61,600 bases of DNA from a virus. The stretch spans positions 1-61,600 of IMG/VR virus record IMGVR_UViG_3300037264_002513; one strand, given 5' to 3'. The notes below the pieces were generated by a model that saw only the letters and a list, made by a program, of their open reading frames with translations, searched no databases and was not told the origin of the DNA. Positions 50,165 to 59,134 of the stretch are shown piece after piece; the first letter of the stretch is position 1; each line of letters opens with the position of its first letter. The position numbers and the translations under genes were made by a program.

Positions 50165-51424
50165 CTACGAGCAGATGCGAACGCCGAGCTCCTGCCGGGG
50201 GGTCGCCCAGCCGTACATGATGTCGACCCGAGCGGGGCTCTGGTCGGTCATGATCGAGTAGTCCTTCAGGAACCGCACGGCGATCCCGAGCGCCTTGTTC
50301 GAGATGCGCTCCGAGATCCAGAGGCCTCCGGGCTTCTCCAGGTCGGCGAAGACCAAGGCGTAGGCCCCCATCACGTAGATCAGGCCCTGCGGACTCACCT
50401 TGTTCGCGTGGCTGGAAGCGTGTCCAAAGATCGTGACGACCGCGGAGTCCGCAGGCGCGTTGCTGCAGTTCTGATCCGCCCCAGAGGTGACGATCGGCGG
50501 CGAGATCGGAATCGTGGCCGCGCCGCCAGACGTCGAGTACACATCCGCCGTGGCGACGAAGTCCTTGAGCGCCCCGGTGCTCGCGTACGTCATCGGGTTG
50601 ATCTCATAGCACCCGTCGAACTGGACCACATCGCCTTCGCTCAGGCGCTTCGCAGCGGCGGACGTCCAACTCTTCGTCAGAATCGCGGCCGACCCGTTCG
50701 CCGGCACACCATCGATGGCCGGCGCACCGCCCAGCGGCCCCACCGTGTGGGTGTAGGTGTTCTGGGTCTGGTACCACTCGCTGACCCCAAGAGCTTCACC
50801 GCTGAACTGCCCCGACCGGAAGATCTTTCCGACGAAGTTGGCCGGGTTGAACAGGGTGAAGTTGTTCGCGGTCAGGTAGGCGTGCATGTTCGCTTCCAGC
50901 ATCGCCTTCCGGCCTTCCTGGGGCACACCGATCTTGGTGAGCTTCACCCCGGCCAGCTGGTAGATGATGTTGGAGTTGTACGGCGACGGCGTACCCGTTG
51001 CCCCCGGAATCGTGCCCGGGGTGCCGACAACCATCGGTGTCTTCTTCGTACACCGCTGGAGCCCGTCGTAGTCGCACTGGTTGATGAGCGAGTCCACCGC
51101 GGGCTCGAGATACCGCTCGCGGTAGTTGTCGACTTCCATCGTGAGCGAAGCCATCGAGAACTCGAGCCCGATGTTGGCCTGATCCGTCAAGCTGATGGGC
51201 ACAACGGCGTCCTTCACCGGCTGCGGATTGAGGGCCTGGCCCTTGTTCACGATGTACCTTTGCGGCAACCTGCAGTTCACGGTGTAGCCGACCTTCGCGC
51301 CGGCCTGCTTGAACTCGTCGCTGTAGCTGCGGTCCACGTTGTTGGCGAACCGCATGTTGTTGACGAGACGGAGTCCGATCTGCTTCATGACCCACGACGG
51401 GGTCACAAGAACGTTTGCAGCCAT
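50165..51424 (-). CDS. Major coat protein, P22 coat-like
   Basis: 419 residues. The start ANVLVTPSWVMKQIGLRLVN, then FANNVDRSYSDEF, KVGYTVNCRLPQRYIV and SLTMEVDNYRERYLEPAVD, matches the N-terminal part of P22 coat (HK97 fold with an inserted domain, PF11651). The end (AVRFLKDYSIMTDQSPARVD, then IMYGWATPRQELGVRIC) is the typical last strand and C-terminus of that family. It follows portal and scaffold as expected. Coat subunits build the capsid around the scaffold before DNA packaging. Length is close to P22 coat (430). Confidence 0.9.
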   Translation of the reverse strand: MAANVLVTPSWVMKQIGLRLVNNMRFANNVDRSYSDEFKQAGAKVGYTVNCRLPQRYIVNKGQALNPQPVKDAVVPISLTDQANIGLEFSMASLTMEVDNYRERYLEPAVDSLINQCDYDGLQRCTKKTPMVVGTPGTIPGATGTPSPYNSNIIYQLAGVKLTKIGVPQEGRKAMLEANMHAYLTANNFTLFNPANFVGKIFRSGQFSGEALGVSEWYQTQNTYTHTVGPLGGAPAIDGVPANGSAAILTKSWTSAAAKRLSEGDVVQFDGCYEINPMTYASTGALKDFVATADVYSTSGGAATIPISPPIVTSGADQNCSNAPADSAVVTIFGHASSHANKVSPQGLIYVMGAYALVFADLEKPGGLWISERISNKALGIAVRFLKDYSIMTDQSPARVDIMYGWATPRQELGVRICS

Positions 51425-51455
51425 AGCACCACCCCCTGGTGGTTGTGCCGGCTAG

Positions 51456-52625
51456 CTAGCGTCGTTGGCGTGAGGCTCGAGCTGCGTTTTCAGCCGCGAC
51501 GTACTCGGGGCCAAAGTCCAGCTCGTCTGGATCACGCGTGCCACTACCAGCCGCTCGCGTTCCCCCGACTGGCCGGATCGGAGGCTTCGCCTGTGTAACC
51601 GGTGGTGTCACGCCAGAAGAGCCGTTCTTCGCATCTGGCTGAGACAGTGTGGCAGAGAGACGACCGAGCGCCATGAGTTGGCGGGGCGGATCGAGATGCG
51701 CGATGCGCGCGTGCTCCTTGGGATGATGCGCGAAGTAGAGGAGGAGCGGCGCGGGGTCAGTAGCTTCCTTTACAGCATCCATGATCGGACGCGTCATCTG
51801 GAGGGTCGCGAGAATCTTCGATTCCACCGGATGCTGCGCGAGCGTGTAGAGCAGCTCCATGCCGGCGGGATGGCGGCGCACCACCGTCTCCACGAAGGGC
51901 GTCAGCGGAACGTCCTCCAGGTTCTCCTTGATCGTCGCTTCCCAGTCTGGGTACTTCGCCATCGCGGCTTCGCGTCGGGCATCCTCACGCGCCACCTCAG
52001 CGATGGCGAGCTCGCGCTCACGCGCAGTAGACACAACTTCACTGGCCGTGCGCGAGGCCCGCGCGTCCGCCTCAGCCGCGATCACCTTCCGCAGCCAGGC
52101 TGCATGGTCGTGCTGGTACTCCTTGAACGTCTTGCCGGACGCCTCGTAGGCGTCCCAGTCCGGTTCCTCGCTGTCGACCGCGGCGGCGGCCTCGGGCGCC
52201 TTCTCGTCCTTGACGGGCGCGGCGGCTGCGGGGACCGGCTCGGGCACAGGCTTCTTCGGCGCCCGCTCAGCCTCGAGGGCTCGGCGCGTCTCTTCGCGCT
52301 CGCGCACCAGGGCGTTGATCTCCGCCCGCAGGACCGCCTTCCGTTCGGCCGCCGTCTCACGCTTCTTGGGCTTCGCCTCGTCACCCTTCGCCTCGGGCGC
52401 CTTGTCGTCGTCGTCGAGGTCGTCGTCCTCGGCCTTGGGTTCCACAACCGGCTTCGGCTCGTCGCCGGCCGACGGAGCCTCGCCGCGGATGCGCTCCTCG
52501 AGCTGCTCCTTCGTCGGCTGGTCGTGCGACGAGGACTCGGCGACCCATCCGTCGACCTCGGCCACCGTCGGCAATGCCGGGGCTCCCGAGCTGTCGTGCG
52601 TTTCGTTATCGGCCGAGACGGACAT
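51456..52625 (-). CDS. Scaffolding protein, P22-like position
   Basis: 389 residues, highly charged, mostly helical and disordered: EQLEERIRGEAPSAGDEP, an acidic patch EDDDLDDDDKAPEAKG, then KKRETAAERKAVLRAEINAL. The C-terminal region (PRQLMALGRLSATLSQ and on) is followed by PxP linkers and a basic end (ENAARASRQRR), similar to the helix-turn-helix coat-binding end of P22 scaffold. Place between portal and coat is the usual one. It should direct procapsid assembly and leave before DNA entry. Assignment rests on layout and place. Confidence 0.75.
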   Translation of the reverse strand: MSVSADNETHDSSGAPALPTVAEVDGWVAESSSHDQPTKEQLEERIRGEAPSAGDEPKPVVEPKAEDDDLDDDDKAPEAKGDEAKPKKRETAAERKAVLRAEINALVREREETRRALEAERAPKKPVPEPVPAAAAPVKDEKAPEAAAAVDSEEPDWDAYEASGKTFKEYQHDHAAWLRKVIAAEADARASRTASEVVSTARERELAIAEVAREDARREAAMAKYPDWEATIKENLEDVPLTPFVETVVRRHPAGMELLYTLAQHPVESKILATLQMTRPIMDAVKEATDPAPLLLYFAHHPKEHARIAHLDPPRQLMALGRLSATLSQPDAKNGSSGVTPPVTQAKPPIRPVGGTRAAGSGTRDPDELDFGPEYVAAENAARASRQRR

Positions 52626-52633
52626 ACACGCTC

Positions 52634-55021
52634 CTACGTCAGCGAGGTCGCGGGCGGGGTGAACTCTGCGGGCGCCGCCACCGGAGGATACGGGGGCTGA
52701 AGCACCGCATCGCGCACCGCCGCGTGATCGTCTTGCGCGGCCTCTTTCTTCTTCATGTCGCGGTCGTGGGCCCGCTCCTCAAGGCTGTCGGCGCGCTTCG
52801 TCTGCGCGTTGAGGACCGCGATCCCTTCCTTCGAACCGAGCTCGGCACTCGTCTCTGTCGCACTCGCGCGAATCTTCGCCGCCTCGATGCGTTCGCGGCT
52901 CTCGATCTCCAACCGCTTGATCCGTTCGTTGGAGGCGACGCGGAGTTCCTCGGCCGGCAGGCCACTCTTCGCCTTCGCGAGCTCCTGCTGGAGCACGGTG
53001 ATCTGCTGGGCCTGCATCTGCAGCTGCTGCTGCACCTGGGGCGGGATCTCCTGCTCGCTTTCCTCTTCCTCGTCGCGCAGCTGCGGGTTGACCTTCTGCA
53101 GGCGCTTCGCGACTCGGTCGCCGATGGTCCCGCCCGTGAGCTCGGCGTAGATGTCGAGCAGGTAGGGCACCAAGCTCGGCGCCGCCTTCATCGCGCCTTC
53201 CACGAACGCCGCGTCGGCCTCCTGCTGCGTCGCGAAGGCCTGGCCGACGTTCACGCTCACCGTGTAGTCGCCCTCGCGGAGGTCGTACAGGATGGGCTTG
53301 ACCGGCTTCTTCCCACGCAGCTTCTTCATGACCGTGGGAATCAGACCCTCAGTGCCAGGCTCGGTGAGCAGCGGCCCATCGGGCCCGGGGATAAATGGCC
53401 GTTGGAGAACGACCTGGCGCTCGTCCTTCGGGTCATCGCCGAGCAGCCTCACCACCCGGCCTGGTCGGTCGTAAACGATGGGCAGCAAGTCGAGCAGGAT
53501 GCGGCCCTCATGCACCATTGAGATGTACGCGAGGTTCTCGAGGTAGTTGCTGGCGCTTTGCTGGCCCTGCTCCTGGAGCTTCTGCACCGCCTTGCCCGAC
53601 CTATTCGTCGAGTCCTGCTTGCCCAAGCTGGGGTTGAACCGGTGCGTCGTGGCCTGGATGTCCATGTCGGCTTCGCGCGCGAGCAGGACCGAGGCGCTTA
53701 GGTTCGTCGAGCTCAGGTCGTTACGCTGCGGGGGCGGCACCAGGTGGCCTTCGAACGTCGTCGGTTTGTACTTGAGGCGGGTGAAGGCCCTGGTATTCGC
53801 TTCGTCCCACATGGCCTCATAGCCTTCGTCTTGACCTTCGGCCATGACCCAGGGCGCCAGGCTCTCGAGGCCGGAGCGGAGCGCCTGCGAGCTGCGCGCG
53901 TAGTTGTAGAGGCGCTGCGCGTCCTTCGCGTTCGAGACGATACCCTTCCAGCAGGACTCGCCGTCGACGTTGTATTCCTTGCCGACGACCGGCACGAGCG
54001 GAATGTACCGCCCCTCCCAATCTTCCTCGTCGAGCACCTCGACGGCGTTGATCACCGCCCACTTGATCTGGCGCTTCTGAACCGTGCGGCGAACCTCCAC
54101 GCCAGCCGGCTCCTGCTCGCCCTTCTTGAGCAGCCTCGATTCGCCGGAGGCCGGGTCCAGGATGAGCGTGCGCGCTTCGTACTCCGCCCAGAAGTACTCC
54201 GCAATCCTGATCGTGCCGGTGCCGTCGTCACCGCTGCCGGTCGTGACCCAGCCGGGTGACACATCGCAGACGCTTTGCAGCTCCTCCGCGCTCATCGCCG
54301 CCATCGCCGACTTGCCGTACTCGCGCCGATACTCGTCGGTCGGCATGTCGCTGGTGATGATCGCGAACTCGGCGTCGCTCCAGTCGGGCTCCTGCGCGTT
54401 CGGGTCCGCGTACACCGAACCCTGGTTCTTGATGCGGGCAACCACCAGGTCGAGGTCGAAGTCCCCGTCGTTCGCGTAGGTCTTCAGGATGCGGTACCAC
54501 CCCCTGCCGCACTTCGAGGCGCGCTCGAGCGCCCAGATCCGCGCGAGGTTGGCGCGGCTGTCGTGCTCGATCGTGCGGATCATGCCCTGCCGCACCTCCG
54601 CGCCGGCCTTGTTGGCCTTCGCCCCCCGCGGCTTGATGACGACGCCCAGCCGCGCCTTGCGGGCCTCATTGATGGTCTGCTGGACAGGCTGGTCGAGCTT
54701 GGGGATGACGAGGCAGGGGCGCTCGGGAATCACGCTGCCATCGGGCGCGATGCCCTTGGCCCGCGCCTTCCGCATGTCCTCCGGCCACTGGTCTTCCGGC
54801 AGGGCCCGGTCGAACCTGAGATCCTCGACCTCGCGGTCGCGTTGGTCGCCCTCGATCTCAACGACCATACGAAACCGGGCGAGCGCCCGCTTCACGATCG
54901 CGTCGCTTCTGGAGGTGTCTTTCTTCTCGGTGGGATCGGGCGGGTTGGCGAGGGCGGCGTCGTAATCCGCCGCCTCGTCGCGCGTCAGCTGACTGCTGAA
55001 GGGCCCCAGCTTCTTAGCCAT
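52634..55021 (-). CDS. Portal protein, P22-like
   Basis: 795 residues from ATG 55021. The N-terminal third (RFRMVVEIEGDQRDREVEDL, RFDRALPEDQWPEDMRKARA, CLVIPKLDQPVQQTINEARK) and the core (GWYRILKTYANDGDFDLDLV, YNYARSSQALRSGLESLAPW, SGKAVQKLQEQGQQSASNYL, then LENLAYISMVHEGRILLDLL) match P22-type portals (PF16510). The C-terminus has a Gln/Ala-rich barrel-like helix (QQLQMQAQQITVLQQELAKA) as in P22. The dodecamer forms the DNA entry point and docks the terminase and gp4. The start chosen overlaps the upstream stop by eight bases. Confidence 0.92.
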   Translation of the reverse strand: MAKKLGPFSSQLTRDEAADYDAALANPPDPTEKKDTSRSDAIVKRALARFRMVVEIEGDQRDREVEDLRFDRALPEDQWPEDMRKARAKGIAPDGSVIPERPCLVIPKLDQPVQQTINEARKARLGVVIKPRGAKANKAGAEVRQGMIRTIEHDSRANLARIWALERASKCGRGWYRILKTYANDGDFDLDLVVARIKNQGSVYADPNAQEPDWSDAEFAIITSDMPTDEYRREYGKSAMAAMSAEELQSVCDVSPGWVTTGSGDDGTGTIRIAEYFWAEYEARTLILDPASGESRLLKKGEQEPAGVEVRRTVQKRQIKWAVINAVEVLDEEDWEGRYIPLVPVVGKEYNVDGESCWKGIVSNAKDAQRLYNYARSSQALRSGLESLAPWVMAEGQDEGYEAMWDEANTRAFTRLKYKPTTFEGHLVPPPQRNDLSSTNLSASVLLAREADMDIQATTHRFNPSLGKQDSTNRSGKAVQKLQEQGQQSASNYLENLAYISMVHEGRILLDLLPIVYDRPGRVVRLLGDDPKDERQVVLQRPFIPGPDGPLLTEPGTEGLIPTVMKKLRGKKPVKPILYDLREGDYTVSVNVGQAFATQQEADAAFVEGAMKAAPSLVPYLLDIYAELTGGTIGDRVAKRLQKVNPQLRDEEEESEQEIPPQVQQQLQMQAQQITVLQQELAKAKSGLPAEELRVASNERIKRLEIESRERIEAAKIRASATETSAELGSKEGIAVLNAQTKRADSLEERAHDRDMKKKEAAQDDHAAVRDAVLQPPYPPVAAPAEFTPPATSLT

Positions 55022-55271
55022 GGCTGGCCTCCGCCGGGGGTGCCGTGTCCCGATCGGTATAGATGGGACGGCCGAACTGGTCGAGTAGGCGGGAGCCTGC
55101 CAACATGGCGTTCGCCGTCTTGAGCTGCGCCTGGATACGCTTGAGCCCATCCTGGACCAGCCAGCTCGCCAGCGCCGACACCGGCGACGCCCGCAGCCGT
55201 GCCCGCTCGACCTCGCCGGCCGGCTTCCAGCCGTCAGGGGAGCGCGGGTTGAGGCGGGCGAGGCGGCCCAT
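55014..55271 (-). CDS. Small hypothetical head-cluster protein, 85 aa
   Basis: The ATG overlaps the upstream stop as TGATG and the stop overlaps the portal start. The product reads MGRLARLNPRSPDGWKPAGE, then LASWLVQDGLKRIQAQLKTA, and ends in GRPIYTDRDTAPPAEASHG. Helical middle and flexible ends. No family is recognised; it may assist portal assembly, as small proteins coupled to portal sometimes do. Confidence 0.55.
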   Translation of the reverse strand: MGRLARLNPRSPDGWKPAGEVERARLRASPVSALASWLVQDGLKRIQAQLKTANAMLAGSRLLDQFGRPIYTDRDTAPPAEASHG

Positions 55272-55681
55272 CAGTGTATCCTCTTGATGAGCTCTTCCGG
55301 GTGGCCGTCGACGCCGTAGAAGAACCGGCGCCCTTCCTCGCTCGAGCTGCTGTCCACTTCCCAGGACTCGTCGATCTCGCGCTGTGTGGGCGGGCTCTTC
55401 ACCTCGAGCTTGTCGAGCACCGCGCCGGCCTGCTGCCCGCCGAACTCGTGGCGCACCTTCTGACGGAAGAACGCGAACATGCGATCGGCGATGTCGGCGT
55501 CGATCGCGAGCCCGCGAGTCTGAGAGAGGACGTAGTTGCGGAACTGCTGGGGACCGTTGGCGACCACCGTCAGTAAGGTCGGGGTGTGTGAGGCGACCTC
55601 AAGCATGATCGACCGGCAGGCGACCAGGCTGTCGTTCTTCAGCGTTTCGGCCTTCGTGCGCCTGTCGAACTTCAGCAGCAT
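55271..55681 (-). CDS. Hypothetical protein of the packaging cluster, 136 aa
   Basis: The ATG at 55681 overlaps the upstream stop as TGATG; an in-frame TTG one codon earlier is less likely. The product is mainly helical (FDRRTKAETLKNDSLVACRS, GLAIDADIADRMFAFFRQKV) with an acidic Ser-rich segment (ESWEVDSSSSEEGRRFFYG). No motif is recognised. It is coupled to genes on both sides between terminase and portal. Confidence 0.55.
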   Translation of the reverse strand: MLLKFDRRTKAETLKNDSLVACRSIMLEVASHTPTLLTVVANGPQQFRNYVLSQTRGLAIDADIADRMFAFFRQKVRHEFGGQQAGAVLDKLEVKSPPTQREIDESWEVDSSSSEEGRRFFYGVDGHPEELIKRIH

Positions 55682-55947
55682 CAACGTCCCCGGGCCAGCT
55701 GGCGCGTGTAGAAGTCCATGTATTCCGCGTGCGTGGGCTTGGTGTCGAGCGCCCAGGCCGGGTCAGCATGGGCCGGGTCGAGCTCGTGGGCCCGCACCCG
55801 GAGGTCGCGCGCGATCTCGAGCGAGGCGCGAGCGCCAACCGCGAGGCCCTGATGGCGTGCCTCGCGTGCGCGGTTATGCTGCGCGCGAGACGCCTCAAGC
55901 AGTTGGCTGACGCTCAACGCCTCGGTCATCGCCGGAGATTGTATCAT
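55681..55947 (-). CDS. Small helical protein, 88 aa
   Basis: The frame has start options at ATG 55947 and 55929 and a TTG at 55956; I use 55947 for its GGGG-type ribosome site. The product is a single charged helical domain (LLEASRAQHNRAREARHQGL, then ARASLEIARDLRVRAHELDP) with a final EYMDFYTRQLARGR. It is coupled to the next gene. Function is unknown. Confidence 0.55.
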   Translation of the reverse strand: MIQSPAMTEALSVSQLLEASRAQHNRAREARHQGLAVGARASLEIARDLRVRAHELDPAHADPAWALDTKPTHAEYMDFYTRQLARGR

Positions 55948-55965
55948 CCCCGTCAAGCAGAGCGC

Positions 55966-57471
55966 CTACCCCATCCACCCGGTGCCTGGCTTCGCCTGCC
56001 CCTGGAACGGCAGCCGCAGCTTCGGTTTCTGGATGCCGTCCTTGCCCCGCACCACCGCCGCGTGGGTCAGGGCGAGCGCGTCGCCGTCGTCAGGAGACGC
56101 CACGCCCCGCTTCTTCATGTGTTCCTTCGACTCGAGGAGCAGCTGGTCCCGCTTGTTGTGGTTATAGCCAGGGCCGGTGAGGTCGCTCTCGAGGCGCACG
56201 TCGGCGTCGACCGCGGCGCGCGGAAGCCAGTCCCGCATCTTGCCCCACATGTACGACCGCATGTTCGCGAACTTCGGGTCTGGACTGTCGGCCCCGAACT
56301 GGACCTCAGTGATGTTCTTGTGGCCGAGCTGCTTCAGCCGGTCCACGATGGGCCCGCCAACGCCCGTGCCGTCGACGAACAGCATCGCGACTTTGCGTGT
56401 GTCGTAGGTGCGACCCAGTACGTCAGCCGCCATGGTGACCAGGCGCATCGAGTCACGCGCCTCCGCTCCCGGCACCCGCAGCGGCGGGATGGACCGGGCG
56501 TCCGCCCCGCGACGGAACCGGAACACACAGCTGTCCTCTCCGCCCCTCGCGATGTCGAGGCCGCACACCAGCGGCTCGTCGGGCAGCACGATGGGCTCGC
56601 GCTTCTGCGCCTCGTAGACGAGCTCGGTCGAGATGTACTGGAGGTCGGACGCGCGAGGCGCGAGGCCGCGGACCCGGACCCGGAAGAAGTCGCTATCCTC
56701 GCCGTAGTCCTGCTCCCACTCCGCGATCTGCGCCTTGTTGGTGAACCGCGAGGTCCGGGAGTCGACGATCACCTGGTGCCACCGCTCGCGTTCACTCCCG
56801 AAACACACGCGATGGAACTTGCCCTGCGTGCGTGTCGGGTTGCCGAACAGGAAGATCATGGGCTCGCCGTCAGTCAGCCCACCCTCGGCCACCTCGTGGA
56901 TGGCATCCGGCACCGCAGAGTCCTCGTCGCAGATGTAGAAGCTCGTCGAGGTCGCCGCGTGCTGGCCGGCGAAGGCCTCGCTGTTGTCCTCTTTGCTCGA
57001 CTGGGGGGCGCAAAACCAGGACTCCTTGTGGGCCGGGTGATAGAGCCGGTTCGACGTGCAGACGAACCAATGCCCGGTGAGGCAGAGCTTGATCCACTTC
57101 TGGATCGACGCCCACGTCTTCGTCTCGAGCTGGGTGAAGGTGTTGGCCGTCACCGTGCCCTGGCAGTGCGGGCGCGTCGACATGATCCAGCAGACGAGCC
57201 AGCCGACCAACGTAGACTTCCCGACGCCGTGGCCGGAGCTCACCGCGCCCCGAATCGGCGCCACCGGCTGGATGCCGTCGAAGCCGCGCTCGCGGACCTC
57301 GGCCCCCAGCCACTCAAGGAACTCCCGCTGCCACTCATCGGGGCCGTCGTAAGGCTCGAGCGGACCCGGCTCGACCCACGGAAACATGTGCAGGACGAAT
57401 CCCAGCGGGTCATCGTAGTAGCTGGCGACATCGTCGTGCAGCTGGGCCTCGACGGTGGCGATGGCAGACAT
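55966..57471 (-). CDS. terL: Terminase large subunit
   Basis: 501 residues. ATPase: Walker A GHGVGKST (80-87), Walker B FYICDED (178-184), and GNPTRTQGKF, the coupling motif region. Nuclease (RNase H fold): GLDIARGGED (304-313), FVDGTGVGG (365-373) and DDGDAL (461-466), the three Asp-bearing motifs. TerL cuts and pumps phage DNA into the procapsid through the portal. Length fits the family. The sequence type is that of headful-packing phages with P22-like heads, but mode of packaging cannot be proven from this alone. Confidence 0.95.
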   Translation of the reverse strand: MSAIATVEAQLHDDVASYYDDPLGFVLHMFPWVEPGPLEPYDGPDEWQREFLEWLGAEVRERGFDGIQPVAPIRGAVSSGHGVGKSTLVGWLVCWIMSTRPHCQGTVTANTFTQLETKTWASIQKWIKLCLTGHWFVCTSNRLYHPAHKESWFCAPQSSKEDNSEAFAGQHAATSTSFYICDEDSAVPDAIHEVAEGGLTDGEPMIFLFGNPTRTQGKFHRVCFGSERERWHQVIVDSRTSRFTNKAQIAEWEQDYGEDSDFFRVRVRGLAPRASDLQYISTELVYEAQKREPIVLPDEPLVCGLDIARGGEDSCVFRFRRGADARSIPPLRVPGAEARDSMRLVTMAADVLGRTYDTRKVAMLFVDGTGVGGPIVDRLKQLGHKNITEVQFGADSPDPKFANMRSYMWGKMRDWLPRAAVDADVRLESDLTGPGYNHNKRDQLLLESKEHMKKRGVASPDDGDALALTHAAVVRGKDGIQKPKLRLPFQGQAKPGTGWMG

Positions 57472-57476
57472 GGCGG

Positions 57477-57809
57477 TCAGCAGGACGCCGGCGGCTGGCT
57501 CAACGCCTCCAGCTGGCGCAGCTGGATCGCTTCCTTCTCAGCCACATCCATGGCCGCCTGGAGTTCACGCTCAGCTGACTCATCAATCCGTTCGATGAAT
57601 TCCGAGGTGTCGAGGCCGGCCTGCACGAAGAATTCGCCTAAGACCTTGGTGAAATACTCGTTCTTGTCCGCCGCTGCCCGCATTTCGTCGAGGTCGACCG
57701 ATACGTGCCTATCGATCGTCTCGAGCAGCGCCGCCTGCATCACCGGCCGCTTCTCCTCGTCGCGATAGATGACTTGCACCACCAGCCTCACGCTCACCTT
57801 GCCGGCCAT
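57477..57809 (-). CDS. Hypothetical protein of the terminase operon, 110 aa
   Basis: The ATG at 57809 overlaps the upstream stop as TGATG. The product reads AGKVSVRLVVQVIYRDEEKR, then a helix with DRHVSVDLDEMRAAADKNEY and AERELQAAMDVAEKEAIQLR. It looks like a small alpha/beta protein with a coiled end. No family is recognised; it lies between a zinc-ribbon protein and TerL. Confidence 0.55.
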   Translation of the reverse strand: MAGKVSVRLVVQVIYRDEEKRPVMQAALLETIDRHVSVDLDEMRAAADKNEYFTKVLGEFFVQAGLDTSEFIERIDESAERELQAAMDVAEKEAIQLRQLEALSQPPASC

Positions 57810-58012
57810 CAGTCCTCGCTTTCTTCGCCGACCGGCACCGCCCTGACCTCGACGAGCTCTTTCCCGCAGTAGGGGCAGTGCTCGAACCCATGCGCGCATG
57901 GCCCCTCATCGTCGGGCGTCTCGAACGTGAACAGCCGGCCAGGCCGACACTCAGCTGCCCAGGCGTTCCAGTCGTCCATCTCGAGCGTCCACTCACAGGT
58001 GCTGCCTAGCAT
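57809..58012 (-). CDS. Small zinc-ribbon protein with CPYCGKEL motif, 67 aa
   Basis: The ATG overlaps the TerS stop as TGATG. The product starts STCEWTLEMDDWNAWAAEC and ends with HCPYCGKELVEVRAVPVGE. The last motif, C-x-x-C-G-K-x-L-x-E-V-k/r-A, is shared with the 64-residue protein encoded at 60797-60991 (CCYCGKPLTEVKA), and both have C-x-W early on, so the two are related. Four Cys suit one zinc ion. Function is unknown. Confidence 0.7.
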   Translation of the reverse strand: MLGSTCEWTLEMDDWNAWAAECRPGRLFTFETPDDEGPCAHGFEHCPYCGKELVEVRAVPVGEESED

Positions 58013-58584
58013 CAGGCCTTCTCCCTCGCCTTCCGCGCCTCGGCCACCCGCTGCCGGCCAGCCAGGAGCCGCTGCTCGAGGCTCGCCTGCTCCTCCACGC
58101 GCACCACCTCGGTCAGCAAGGCGAAGTGCTTCGCGGCCATCTCGACGTACCGTTCGCGGGGCGCCAGCTTCACCTTCAGCACCTCGGCCGCGGGGCCCCG
58201 CTCGCCAGGCGTCACGTCAGCCTGGGTCACATCGAAGCCCCCGATGAGCGCCGCGTCCTCGGCCGACAGCTTATGAATCGGCCGGAACCGCCCCCGCTTG
58301 TCGAACAGCCGACGCACGTCGCCATGGACCTGGCGGCGAATGGCCTCGAGGACGCTGGCGGCGGTGAGCTCGGCCGTCTGCAGCTGCTTCGCCTTGCCGG
58401 CGGCCACAGCGCGGGCAACCTTATGGAACCTTAAAAGCTGCGAAGCGCCCACTTCGGCATGGTTCGGCGAATACCCAGCCCTGATGTAGGCCTGCTTGCC
58501 GTTGAGGTCGACGAGGTATTCCGCGATGAACCGCCGCTGCCTCGGGGACAGCGGGCGCGGCTTCTTCGCGGGCTGCGGCGTCAT
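58012..58584 (-). CDS. terS: Terminase small subunit
   Basis: 190 residues from ATG 58584, which overlaps the upstream stop as ATGA. LSPRQRRFIAEYLVDLNGKQ, then AYIRAGYSPNHAEVGASQLL, is the standard DNA-binding helix-turn-helix of the terminase_2 family (PF03592). HGDVRRLFDKRGRFRPIHKL and then KVKLAPRERYVEMAAKHFAL are also family marks. The small subunit recognises the packaging site and hands DNA to TerL. The C-terminus is a charged helix. TerL lies two genes downstream. Confidence 0.92.
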   Translation of the reverse strand: MTPQPAKKPRPLSPRQRRFIAEYLVDLNGKQAYIRAGYSPNHAEVGASQLLRFHKVARAVAAGKAKQLQTAELTAASVLEAIRRQVHGDVRRLFDKRGRFRPIHKLSAEDAALIGGFDVTQADVTPGERGPAAEVLKVKLAPRERYVEMAAKHFALLTEVVRVEEQASLEQRLLAGRQRVAEARKAREKA

Positions 58585-58763
58585 GCTTGCGCTCTCCTTC
58601 TCGCCTGGAGAACGACATCGCGGCTGAACGAGAGGTCGTCCCAGGCGTCTGGCGGGACAGCCCGGTCGCCACGAATCTTGGCCTGCTTGGCCCCGCGAGG
58701 CCGGCGTATCCACAGGCGTCGAGGACACAGCCGCAGGAGGTCAGCGCGCTCTGTTCGGGCCAT
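58581..58763 (-). CDS. Small basic hypothetical protein, 60 aa
   Basis: The frame of 60 codons ends with a stop overlapping the TerS start (ATGA). The product is basic (ADLLRLCPRRLWIRRPRGAK) with a final DAWDDLSFSRDVVLQARRRA. Coupling to TerS supports it, but the composition is also that of a chance frame in GC-rich DNA. No family is recognised. The 109 bases before it hold a TATACT box (58852-58847) without a matching -35. Confidence 0.45.
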   Translation of the reverse strand: MARTERADLLRLCPRRLWIRRPRGAKQAKIRGDRAVPPDAWDDLSFSRDVVLQARRRAQA

Positions 58764-58872
58764 GGCCTTCTGACTGGTGGCCTCAGCCCTACCACCCTCG
58801 CCTGCCCTCCCTTAACCACGAGTTGCAGGTTCCGCCCTGTGCCGCTGAGTATACCGCCGCTGTCCAGCCGCG

Positions 58873-59091
58873 CTAGCCCTTGGCCCGAGACAGGTACTCG
58901 GCCTCGACCTCGGCTGGGCTGGAGAGATAGCGCCCGAGTTCGCTGAGCATGACCGACATGTCAACGAACACGACCTGCTGGCAGCCGACCTCGAGGATCC
59001 AGCCGTTCAGGACCGTCCAGATCGTAACTCTCCGCGATTGTGTGGGCCACGGCGGCCCCGGCGGGTCGTCAGGCCCGCGGGGAGTCGGCAC
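58873..59091 (-). CDS. Small phage protein with NGWILEVGCQQVVF motif, 72 aa
   Basis: Start ATG 59091 gives 72 residues. The core reads TVLNGWILEVGCQQVVFVD and SELGRYLSSPAEVEAEYLSR. The N-G-W-I-x-x-V/T-G-C-Q-x-x-V-F ... L-x-x-Y-L-x-x-P-x-x-V-E-x-x-Y-L layout is familiar from small hypothetical proteins of many phages. The N-terminal 20 residues are Pro-rich and may not be translated. Function is unknown. Confidence 0.65.
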   Translation of the reverse strand: MPTPRGPDDPPGPPWPTQSRRVTIWTVLNGWILEVGCQQVVFVDMSVMLSELGRYLSSPAEVEAEYLSRAKG

Positions 59092-59134
59092 CGGGCCGTC
59101 CTCGGCGCGTTGCGCCGCCCGCGTCTACCCGTAC

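Noticed and set aside
58847-58852. TATACT box upstream of the terminase genes as a late promoter
   Set aside because: No acceptable -35 element at 15-19 bases upstream; left as a weak -10 look-alike.
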